Shown in pieces: positions 18,001-25,588 of a stretch of 45,816 bases of DNA. The position numbers and the translations under genes are program-made. Source of the DNA: Elusimicrobiota bacterium (GTDB lineage: Bacteria; Elusimicrobiota; Elusimicrobia; Elusimicrobiales; UBA9959); NCBI GenBank assembly GCA_016209085.1, contig JACQWV010000019.1, positions 1 through 45,816 on the forward strand, given 5' to 3'. The notes under the pieces were generated by a model. It ran no database searches and was not told where the DNA came from. It worked only from the letters and a program-made list of their open reading frames with translations. How positions within the stretch are numbered: position 1 is the first letter of the stretch; the number at the start of each line of letters is the position of its first letter.

Positions 18001-18468
18001 TTATTTTTTTCCGGCGGTTTCTTCTATTGCCTCTATTATCGGAGCGTATCCTGTGCAGCGGCACAGGTTTCCTGCTATTGCTTCTTTTATGTCATCAGCG
18101 CATGGTTTGGGCTTTTTTTCAAGCAGTTCTCCGGCTGAAAGTATTATTCCCGGGGCGCAGTATCCGCATTGAAAAGAGTTTTTCCTGTGGAAATTTTTCT
18201 GAAGTTTCTTTGTCCATTTTAACGAATCCGCGCCTTCAAGAGTGACTATCTCGGAGTCGTCTGCTTCAATCGCAAGAACAAGGCAGGAACGGACAGTCCT
18301 ACCGTTCATAAAAACAGTGCAGGTTCCGCAGTCGCCCATGTCGCAGCCGATTTTGGGGCTTTTAATTCCGAGTTTGTATCTGAGAACGTCAATTAAAACG
18401 TCATTGGGCTCCACTTCAATTTTTGTCATCACTCCGTTAAGTTTAAAATTAATTTCATGTTTTTTCAT
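18001..18468 (-). CDS. 2Fe-2S subunit of the Mo hydroxylase (CoxS/XdhC-type)
   Basis: GCDMGDCGTCTVFMNGRTVRSC and QCGYCAPG...GNLCRCTGY cysteine motifs; start at MKKHEINFKLNG more likely than 18504. Confidence 0.93.
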   Translation of the reverse strand: MKKHEINFKLNGVMTKIEVEPNDVLIDVLRYKLGIKSPKIGCDMGDCGTCTVFMNGRTVRSCLVLAIEADDSEIVTLEGADSLKWTKKLQKNFHRKNSFQCGYCAPGIILSAGELLEKKPKPCADDIKEAIAGNLCRCTGYAPIIEAIEETAGKK

Positions 18469-18511
18469 AAATTTCTCCAGTAAAGGCAAAGCTCGCTTTG
18501 CCACTACAATC

Positions 18512-19402
18512 TTATATCAAATGTTCTCCGTATCGGGGGCCTTTTCCGGATAATCTTGCAACTGCTGTTTTAAGACCCCGCTCAAGCATTACCTGAGTCA
18601 TGTGAATTCTGTATTCTTTGCTTGACCTTATGTCAGTTATGGGGCTTATTTCTTTTACTATGAGATTTTTAGCCTCGTCAATCGCCGCATCATAAATTTC
18701 TTTGCCGTTCAAAAATGCCTCTGTCTTCACACAGCGTTCGGGTTTCGGGCCGAGAGCGCAGGCCGCTATTTTGTATTTATTGTCCATGAAAGCAAGAACA
18801 GCAATGCCTCCCTGAGCAAGGTCTTCGCCTTCATATCTTGACATTTTGACATAACATCCCGCGTGTCGTTTTTGAGGTAGGGGGATTTCAACTGAAATAA
18901 CGATTTCGTCCGCTCTGAGAACGGTTTTTTTAGGACCTGCAAACCACTTGTTAACGGGTATTTTCCTGACAGCTTTTAAATTTCTCGCGCAGACAACTGC
19001 TTCATAAACCAGCAGGGCAGGCGCAGAATCAGCTGAAGGCACTGCCGAACACAAATTGCCCGCAATCGTGGCCCTGTTTCTTACTCCGACAGAAGCCACA
19101 GTGTTTGCCGTTTCCCATAACAGCGGAAACCTGGTTTTAACAATTTTTGATTCCAGCAAATCAGTAAAAGTCGCAAGGGCTCCTATTGAAAGAATATTGT
19201 TTTTAAACTCAATCCTGTCCAATCCCGGTATTCCTTTTATATCCACGACTATATCAGGCTTTTCGGTTTCATCTTTCAGTTTGACGACTAAATCTGTTCC
19301 ACCAGACAGGATTTTCGCTTTTTCCCTGTTTTTTGAGAGGATTTTCAGGCCTTCTGCTAAAGTTTTCGGTTTCACATATTCAAATTCAGTTATAATAGGC
19401 AT
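18512..19402 (-). CDS. FAD-binding subunit of the Mo hydroxylase (CoxM/XdhB-type)
   Basis: KILSGGTDLVVKLKD and VRNRATIAGNLCSAVPSADSAP motifs. Confidence 0.93.
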   Translation of the reverse strand: MPIITEFEYVKPKTLAEGLKILSKNREKAKILSGGTDLVVKLKDETEKPDIVVDIKGIPGLDRIEFKNNILSIGALATFTDLLESKIVKTRFPLLWETANTVASVGVRNRATIAGNLCSAVPSADSAPALLVYEAVVCARNLKAVRKIPVNKWFAGPKKTVLRADEIVISVEIPLPQKRHAGCYVKMSRYEGEDLAQGGIAVLAFMDNKYKIAACALGPKPERCVKTEAFLNGKEIYDAAIDEAKNLIVKEISPITDIRSSKEYRIHMTQVMLERGLKTAVARLSGKGPRYGEHLI

Positions 19403-19423
19403 AATTTACCTCCGGTAAAATAT

Positions 19424-19452
19424 GTCTCAAGTTACAAGTCTCAAGTCGCAAG
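19424..19452. repeat. Left arm of inverted word repeat flanking the four-helix-bundle gene
   Basis: GTCTCAAGTTACAAGTCTCAAGTCGCAAG; 23/29 identical to the reverse complement of 19870-19898. Confidence 0.7.
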
Positions 19453-19514
19453 CAAAAGTGAAAAAATCTCCTGTAACGCAAGTAACAGAAAAAATTTTGA
19501 AGCGCGGTTTATGG

Positions 19515-19868
19515 CTATAAACTTTTATAAAAACCCCATAATAATTTACCTGTCTCACGCCGTAAAGATTCAAGAGTTGAAAAATCTTCCTCGCTTAAAT
19601 ATCCTATATCTTTGCAAAATTCAAGCAGATATTCAGTTTCAGCGAGAGAACCAAGAGCTATATTCGCGAAGTGTTTTAATTCTTTGCGACCTTGCCGCCC
19701 CGTCCCTTCAACAATATTCACAGGGACTGACAAAACCGCTCTTCTCAATTGGTTTGTAATTCCGTAAATTTCATCTTTTGGAAAACGGACGGTTTCCTTA
19801 TAAACAGCCTTTGCCAAAGCATCCGCTTTTTTCCAAACTTCCAAATTTTTATATCCTTTATTTTCCAT
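19515..19868 (-). CDS. Four-helix-bundle (S23/IVP-type) protein
   Basis: YKNLEVWKKADALAKAVYKETVRFPKDEIYGITNQLRRAVLSVPVNIVEGTGR. Confidence 0.9.
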   Translation of the reverse strand: MENKGYKNLEVWKKADALAKAVYKETVRFPKDEIYGITNQLRRAVLSVPVNIVEGTGRQGRKELKHFANIALGSLAETEYLLEFCKDIGYLSEEDFSTLESLRRETGKLLWGFYKSL

Positions 19869-19869
19869 A

Positions 19870-19898
19870 CTTGAAACCTGAGACTTGAGACCTGAGAC
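19870..19898. repeat. Right arm of inverted word repeat flanking the four-helix-bundle gene
   Basis: CTTGAAACCTGAGACTTGAGACCTGAGAC, abutting the start of the 19868 gene and the stop of the cyclase gene. Confidence 0.7.
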
Positions 19899-20713
19899 TA
19901 TTTATCTGTCCACGCTACTATACGGCACATGGAAGATTCAAGCTCCATTCCCTTAAGCGGGAAACATCCTATCCAGCATCTTTTGTTTGAAAGTCTTTCT
20001 ATTTCTCCGCCTATGTTCTCAGCGTGCACCATGCGCTTCGGGAAAAGTTTTAAGTGCATTACCTGATAATATTCTTCAAGAGGGAAGAACTCGTCCCATT
20101 TTTTGCCGTATTTTGAGAAAAGCTTTTTCTCTGCTTCAATAAAAAGTTTCGGGTGCCAAGTCCTTATGATTGTATTCATGGGATGGTCGGCAGAACCGCA
20201 GTCAACTCCTATCCATTTGAATTTCATCGCGAGCGCCCACTTGTGAAAAGCGGGACCCGGGCCCGGATGTTTTACGAAATACCTGACCTCGTCGGATTCT
20301 TTTTCATACCACGCGTACCTGTGATAGCCGGTATTTATTATAAGTATGTCGCCTTTTCTGATGTCCGCTTTTCTTTTCAGTAAATCAGGCTCGTATAAAT
20401 CATAATCTCCCGTTTCTTTTGAAATGTCAACCACGACTCCCGGTCCGACCCATTCTTTCATAGGCACCTGTCCTATGGTTCTGCCCGAGCCGAAGAAATG
20501 TATTTCCCCGTCCATGTGGGTTCCGACATGGTTTGATGTTGTTATTATCTGGCCGTTCGCGCCCTGTCCCATGTGAGCGCCGGCTATGCGCTTGAAATAC
20601 TGGACCTGCAATGGCACGTAACTCGGCCAGGGCGGGGTATGAACGCTCAACGGCTGGGTCAAATCGTACATTTTTACCTTATTCATGAACCTGATGAAAT
20701 CATTGGGTTTCAT
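19898..20713 (-). CDS. Cyclase-family (PF04199-type) metal-dependent hydrolase
   Basis: SNHVGTHMDGEIHFF matches the HxGTHxDxxxH metal-binding motif; DILIINTGY, GVDCGSADHP. Confidence 0.88.
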   Translation of the reverse strand: MKPNDFIRFMNKVKMYDLTQPLSVHTPPWPSYVPLQVQYFKRIAGAHMGQGANGQIITTSNHVGTHMDGEIHFFGSGRTIGQVPMKEWVGPGVVVDISKETGDYDLYEPDLLKRKADIRKGDILIINTGYHRYAWYEKESDEVRYFVKHPGPGPAFHKWALAMKFKWIGVDCGSADHPMNTIIRTWHPKLFIEAEKKLFSKYGKKWDEFFPLEEYYQVMHLKLFPKRMVHAENIGGEIERLSNKRCWIGCFPLKGMELESSMCRIVAWTDK

Positions 20714-20728
20714 GTTTTTTCCCTCCTA

Positions 20729-21006
20729 CTGAGGCAAACATAAATAATGTCCGCTTTGGCTGAGCCGATTTTTGAGCGAGACAAGGAGTGAGGAGCGAGC
20801 ATATCTATGATATGTAAGCGACGAGTGACGCAATCTAAGCCGAAAAGCGGCCAGCCCCTTTTCCCTGCGGGAAAGGGGAAGCTCATATTTGGCCGTCTGC
20901 TGCGTTGCTCCTCACTCACATAGCCTATGCTATGCTCATTCGTTGCGCCTTGCATCCAATCCAAATCTGAGCCTCCAAAGTAGGTCATTATTTATGTTTG
21001 CCTCAG
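20729..21006. mobile_element. MITE-like element, 278 bp, 21-bp perfect TIRs, TA target duplication
   Basis: TA+CTGAGGCAAACATAAATAATG at 20727-20749, exact reverse complement CATTATTTATGTTTGCCTCAG+TA at 20986-21008. Confidence 0.85.
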
Positions 21007-21046
21007 TAAATTATCTATGAAAATTATAACAAAATATAATCCGCAA

Positions 21047-21823
21047 CTATTCGTAGAAATTAAAGCGCCAGCCGGCTGAAAAACCGAAGCGCCAGCCGTC
21101 AAGCTCCTTTGCAAGGGACCCGGCGAGTTTCTTTGAGGAAGACTCAAACCAGAGTTTGTTGTGCAGGACGATCAGGGAGGCGCATAAATTTTTGTTGTAA
21201 CCTGAACCGAATGAAACTACGAGGGCATTAGAGATACCCGCGCCCCATAGAGACTCTGACTCTGAAAAAACAGAAGAATCTTCCAGCGCTGCCTTTACTT
21301 CATATTTATGCAAAACAACCGGAATCCCTCCGAGTAAAAAAGTCCTGAAATGCTCTTTGCTGAAAAGCATTCTGGAATATAAAAAATAAAAAAAATGCGT
21401 TTCAACTCTGAAGCGGTCTATGAGGTCTGTCGTATAAGTCGCAGTGCTTGCTCCGATTTTAACCTGGGTCAGGACCCTTTTGATGTTTATCCCGTTGTTT
21501 CTCAAAAAATCGTATTCCATGTCAATTTCTGGGAGTTTTGCGTATGAATAAATCAAAGCAAAACCGGATTTGTTGTTGGACGCGGACAAAAACAAAGAAG
21601 GAAAAGTGTTCATGGTGTCTGCAAAAAAGACCGCTGAAGCCTCGTAATCAGGTTTCTTCCACCAGGGCAGAATCAATTCAGGCGGAATGTATTTGGAAGG
21701 CAGAATGGTCTGAGGAGCGGGAGAGAGGGGGAGAGAAGTTGAAATTCCGACCTCGGACTGCGTTACGGCAGCCCGGCAATCCGGAAGAAAAAAGAAAAAA
21801 ATAATAAGCAATGAGAAATTCAT
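21047..21823 (-). CDS. Secreted/outer-membrane hypothetical protein
   Basis: Hydrophobic signal-like N-terminus; aromatic-rich beta-like body; no family recognised. Confidence 0.55.
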   Translation of the reverse strand: MNFSLLIIFFFFLPDCRAAVTQSEVGISTSLPLSPAPQTILPSKYIPPELILPWWKKPDYEASAVFFADTMNTFPSLFLSASNNKSGFALIYSYAKLPEIDMEYDFLRNNGINIKRVLTQVKIGASTATYTTDLIDRFRVETHFFYFLYSRMLFSKEHFRTFLLGGIPVVLHKYEVKAALEDSSVFSESESLWGAGISNALVVSFGSGYNKNLCASLIVLHNKLWFESSSKKLAGSLAKELDGWRFGFSAGWRFNFYE

Positions 21824-21844
21824 CAGAATAAGCAGGAAAACAGA

Positions 21845-23587
21845 CTAAATTTTACCCTCTTTTACTGAAGCAAGTTTTCCCGGCAGCTCCGAAAATTTCC
21901 ACCGGACAGGGGTTTTGTCCGTTCTTTTCTTGAACTCCGCTTCCCCGTCTTTGAGCGTTTTGGCGCTGACGACTATCCTGTAAGGAATCCCTGTTAAATC
22001 AGCATCCTTGAATTTGACGCCGGGCCTTTCATCCCTGTCGTCCCATAAAACGGTCAGGCCCGCTTTATGTATCTGCTCGTAAATCGCCGTGGACGTTTTA
22101 CGCACGTTTTCTACTTCCGTCTCAACCGAGATAAGGCTTATCTCAAAAGGAGCTATTGACTGCGGCCAGATTATGCCCCAATCGTCATGGTTCTGCTCAA
22201 TGGCGGCGGCCACTATTCTTGAAACTCCTATCCCGTAACAGCCCATTAGCATGGGAACTGACTTCTGGTTCTCGTCAAGGAATTCGCATTTAAGGGATTT
22301 TGAGTATTTTATCCCTAATTTGAAGGTCTGGCCCACTTCAATGCCTTTTGAAAATCCAAGCGGCTTTTTGCATTTCGGACACAAATCGCCTTTCACAGCT
22401 ACTCTTAAATCCGCAAATTCATTAGGCTGATAATCCCTGCCTATGTTTATGTTGACTGTATGAAAATCATCTTTATTCGCGCCTGATACGCCGTTGACCG
22501 CGTTTTTAAGGCTGTAATCAGCTATTATCGTTTTCAACGGTTTCGCGCCGGACACATTAGTAAACTTTTCTTTTATGTTTACGGGACCGGCAAAACCGAC
22601 TTTACACCCTGAAATGGATTCATAAACGTTTTCAGGCGCTTTTTCAAGTTTCTCTGCGTTTAAAGCTCTTCTCAGTTTGCCTTCGTTCAACTCATAATCG
22701 CCTCTCACCAGAGCAAGGACGGGCTCTTCGTCAGCCAGATAAAAAAGGGTCTTTATGAACCTGTCTTTGGGGATTTTAAGGAGATTTGAAACGTCTTCAA
22801 CAGTGTAAAGTCCCGGAGTCGGAACGTCTTTCAAATTTTCAAATTTTGAGGAATCCGGTTTCTCTTCTATCGTGAAAACCTCTGCTTTTTCAACGTTCGC
22901 CGCATACCCGCATGAACAGGTCGCGATGTCGGCCTCCCCTGTTTCAGCCATAACCATGAACTCGTGCGAGACATTTCCGCCTATGGGTCCGGACTCGGCC
23001 TCAACAGGCATGAATTTGAGGCCGCACCTCGTAAAAATATTAGAATATGCGTCGTAAATTTTCTTGTACCATTTTTCGCAGTCTTCATCATCAGCATGAA
23101 AAGAATACAAATCCTTCATGTAAAATTCCCTCGCCCGCATAACTCCGAAGCGGGGTCTCACTTCATCTCTGAATTTCAGGCCGAATTGATAAAGAAGAAG
23201 AGGCAATTGTCTGTAGGAATTCACATCACGACGGACCATGTTGGTAATTACTTCTTCTGCTGTCGGAGCGAAACAGAACTCGGACTCTTTCCGGTCTTTC
23301 ATCCTCAATAATTCTTTGCCGTACACGAACCATCTTCCAGTCTCAACCCACAGGTCCTTGGGCTGTATGACAGGCAGCCACACTTCCTGACACCCTATTT
23401 TATCCAGTTCCTCCCTTACAATCTGCTCCACCTTTTTCAAAACTCTGTATCCCAGAGGCAGCCACTCATAAATTCCGCTTGCAAGTTTCCGTATCATTGC
23501 GGCACGGAACATCAATTTGGTTGAAATATTGTCCGCGTCCTGCGGCGCTTCCCTTAAAGTAGGAAGAAAATAATTTGATAATTTCAT
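21845..23587 (-). CDS. proS: Prolyl-tRNA synthetase
   Basis: MKLSNYFLPTLREAP, IYEWLPLGYRVLKKVE, FAPTAEEVITNMV; bacterial-type with insertion domain. Confidence 0.97.
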   Translation of the reverse strand: MKLSNYFLPTLREAPQDADNISTKLMFRAAMIRKLASGIYEWLPLGYRVLKKVEQIVREELDKIGCQEVWLPVIQPKDLWVETGRWFVYGKELLRMKDRKESEFCFAPTAEEVITNMVRRDVNSYRQLPLLLYQFGLKFRDEVRPRFGVMRAREFYMKDLYSFHADDEDCEKWYKKIYDAYSNIFTRCGLKFMPVEAESGPIGGNVSHEFMVMAETGEADIATCSCGYAANVEKAEVFTIEEKPDSSKFENLKDVPTPGLYTVEDVSNLLKIPKDRFIKTLFYLADEEPVLALVRGDYELNEGKLRRALNAEKLEKAPENVYESISGCKVGFAGPVNIKEKFTNVSGAKPLKTIIADYSLKNAVNGVSGANKDDFHTVNINIGRDYQPNEFADLRVAVKGDLCPKCKKPLGFSKGIEVGQTFKLGIKYSKSLKCEFLDENQKSVPMLMGCYGIGVSRIVAAAIEQNHDDWGIIWPQSIAPFEISLISVETEVENVRKTSTAIYEQIHKAGLTVLWDDRDERPGVKFKDADLTGIPYRIVVSAKTLKDGEAEFKKRTDKTPVRWKFSELPGKLASVKEGKI

Positions 23588-23695
23588 AAATTAATCCTTT
23601 GCTCTTACAAAATATTTTCTTTTATTTTTCTTTCTGAAATATTAACGATAATTCCAAAACTTACTCAATCCTCCCAAGACATACTTGGCAATGTC

Positions 23696-23760
23696 ATTCC
23701 TGCCCCGCTTGTCATTCCGTGCTTGACACGGAATCCAGCGGGGTAAACTCCAGCAGGAAT
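23696..23760. repeat. Nested palindromic element (ATTCCTGC...GCAGGAAT)
   Basis: ATTCCTGC 23696-23703/GCAGGAAT 23753-23760; CCCCGCT 23703-23709/AGCGGGG 23737-23743; ATTCCGTG 23714-23721/CACGGAAT 23727-23734. Confidence 0.75.
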
Positions 23761-23777
23761 CTATAAATAATTTTGTA

Positions 23778-24068
23778 TTACAACAAATTATAATATAAAT
23801 CCTTCCAGAGTGGATTTGCTTTCTCTATCAATTCTATTTTCCATATCCTTTTCCACTTTTTTATGCATTTTTCACGATGAATCGCAGAATTAATATCTTC
23901 TACTATCTCAAAATATACCAAGCCATGAACTTTATACTTTTTAGTAAATCCTTCAATCAAATTATGCTTATGTTCATATACTCTACGAACTAAATCATTC
24001 GTAACACCTGTATACAATGTGCCATTTTTCTTGCTTGCCAGCATGTAAACATAGTATTGTCTATTCAT
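23778..24068 (-). CDS. Stand-alone GIY-YIG endonuclease-family protein
   Basis: MNRQYYVYMLASKKNGTLYTGVTNDLVRRVYEHK; start ATG at 24068 preferred over TTG at 24074. Confidence 0.9.
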   Translation of the reverse strand: MNRQYYVYMLASKKNGTLYTGVTNDLVRRVYEHKHNLIEGFTKKYKVHGLVYFEIVEDINSAIHREKCIKKWKRIWKIELIEKANPLWKDLYYNLL

Positions 24069-24077
24069 TTTCAATGG

Positions 24078-24136
24078 ACTCCTGCTCCCCGCTTTTGCGG
24101 GGACAAGTTTACCCCTGTGGAAGCAGGGGCAGGAGT
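24078..24136. repeat. Palindromic element with outer stem and two inner hairpins
   Basis: ACTCCTGC 24078-24085/GCAGGAGT 24129-24136 enclosing CCCCGCttttGCGGGG 24087-24102 and CCCCTGtggaagCAGGGG 24112-24129. Confidence 0.75.
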
Positions 24137-24146
24137 GACAAAGGAG

Positions 24147-24305
24147 TCACTGACCAGCTGTTTTGAATAGATTCTTGCTCATAAAAAGAACTGGCGAATG
24201 GCTTGAGCATCCTAATTCTCTCAACACTGTTGAGAGTTTTGAATATTGACGGTAAGTCTCATAAAATTGTTTCATTCTTCTTTTCTCCAAAAATTCCGAA
24301 GTAAC
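24147..24305 (-). pseudogene. Remnant of a DUF1016/YhcG-type PDDEXK nuclease gene
   Basis: Minus-strand VTSEFLEKRRMKQFYETYRQYSKLSTVLRELGCSSHSPVLFMSKNLFKTAGQ* resembles the DUF1016 N-terminal region. Confidence 0.6.
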
Positions 24306-24337
24306 CGGTTAATGGTGGCTGACCCCATTTCCAAAAC

Positions 24338-25546
24338 TCACGGGCCTGCCTGGATGCAATACACAGCGTTACTGTTAGTCTTCTTGACTTTTCCCACGTT
24401 GCCGAAGCGGAGACTCACGTTCATGGCGTGTTCAGTACCATATTCTTCAGATGACCAATACCACTTATTACATTTATTTTTATTGTATTTGTATCTACTA
24501 CCAAAACATTTGCCCCTACCCGATTCTTCAAGTTCAGCTACTGTAGGCAAACGCATACCTTTTTCTTTACAGTAATCAACAGCATCGTCCCAATTCATTT
24601 CTTCTTCCGCTTTAACCCGAAGATATTTTGAAATTTCATTTGCATAAATATTGTCTTCATCATATCCATAATTTCCCATAAACTTTTCAGCCCATTCGGA
24701 TTTCTGCTCATCACTTATTATGGTCAAAGCAAGGTATCTTCTCAAGGTCTGATAATCTCTTTTGAGCGCCTCAAGTTTTTTGGCTTTTAATTCTTCTGCT
24801 TTCTTAAATTCTCTGTCATAGTCTTCCCATTCTTTGGCTCTTTTAAGCGCTATATCTCTATATTTGGGATAAGAGCCGGCAAAAGTTTTCCATTTTTCTG
24901 CCTTTTCAAGCGGCAAAGCGCTGCTTTTATCAAATTCAGCAATTTTATCGTATTTTTCAAGAGTTTCAATATCTTCATATTTTGTTTCAAAATTAAAATT
25001 AGATTCAGACATATTTACTTCTTCTATTTTAGGCAAAGGCGTTGGGTCGAAAATGGGTTTGGGAATATTAATTTTATCTTTCCATATTTTTTTAATTGTT
25101 GTTTTTCCGGAAGATATAATCTCGCCCGTTATTGTATTTATTATCCTTGCATTTATTTCTACATCTAAATCACTGACATCTATTAAAGTTCCTGTTAAAA
25201 CTGCTTCAACGCCAAGCATCTTGCCGAGTTTTATTGTGGTTTCCTCATCAAAAAGACCGCTCATTTGGAGTTTCTTTTCTTCCAGAACCTTGTAAAGAAG
25301 AGATCTTTCCATCAATGAAAATTTTTTATCGCCGGAAAAAGCAGTGATCATTCTTTCCTGCACTATTTTGCAACCGGAAGAATTAAAACCATCAATATAT
25401 GGAAAATGCAAAACAGCCATTCTTATAGTTTGAGCGCTTTTTATTTGATTTAATAAATCATTCGCCAAATCATTAAAAGGTTCAGCGTTCAGTCCGATGG
25501 GGGAAAATAAAAAAACCGATATGAAAATTTTAATTAGTTTTTTCAT
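24338..25546 (-). CDS. Secreted protein: FlgO/CsgG-like N-terminal region plus DUF1566 (Lcl)-like C-terminal region
   Basis: MAVLHFPYIDGFNSSGCKIVQERMITAF...LMERSLLYKVLEEKKLQMSGLFDEE; C-term WDDAVDYCKEKGMRLPTVAEL...YWSSEEYG. Confidence 0.7.
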   Translation of the reverse strand: MKKLIKIFISVFLFSPIGLNAEPFNDLANDLLNQIKSAQTIRMAVLHFPYIDGFNSSGCKIVQERMITAFSGDKKFSLMERSLLYKVLEEKKLQMSGLFDEETTIKLGKMLGVEAVLTGTLIDVSDLDVEINARIINTITGEIISSGKTTIKKIWKDKINIPKPIFDPTPLPKIEEVNMSESNFNFETKYEDIETLEKYDKIAEFDKSSALPLEKAEKWKTFAGSYPKYRDIALKRAKEWEDYDREFKKAEELKAKKLEALKRDYQTLRRYLALTIISDEQKSEWAEKFMGNYGYDEDNIYANEISKYLRVKAEEEMNWDDAVDYCKEKGMRLPTVAELEESGRGKCFGSRYKYNKNKCNKWYWSSEEYGTEHAMNVSLRFGNVGKVKKTNSNAVYCIQAGP

Positions 25547-25588
25547 AATATTATCTTATTCTTTAATTTAGCAGAGCAAGCTCTGCAG

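Noticed and set aside
14597-19402. Naming the hydroxylase genes xdhABC as a true xanthine dehydrogenase
   Set aside because: The substrate-binding Glu/Arg appear absent by hand alignment and no purine-pathway partner is present, so a specific symbol is not justified.
20710-20988. ORF of 92 aa on the minus strand before the cyclase gene
   Set aside because: It lies almost entirely within the TIR-bounded 20727-21008 element and looks like chance translation of a MITE.
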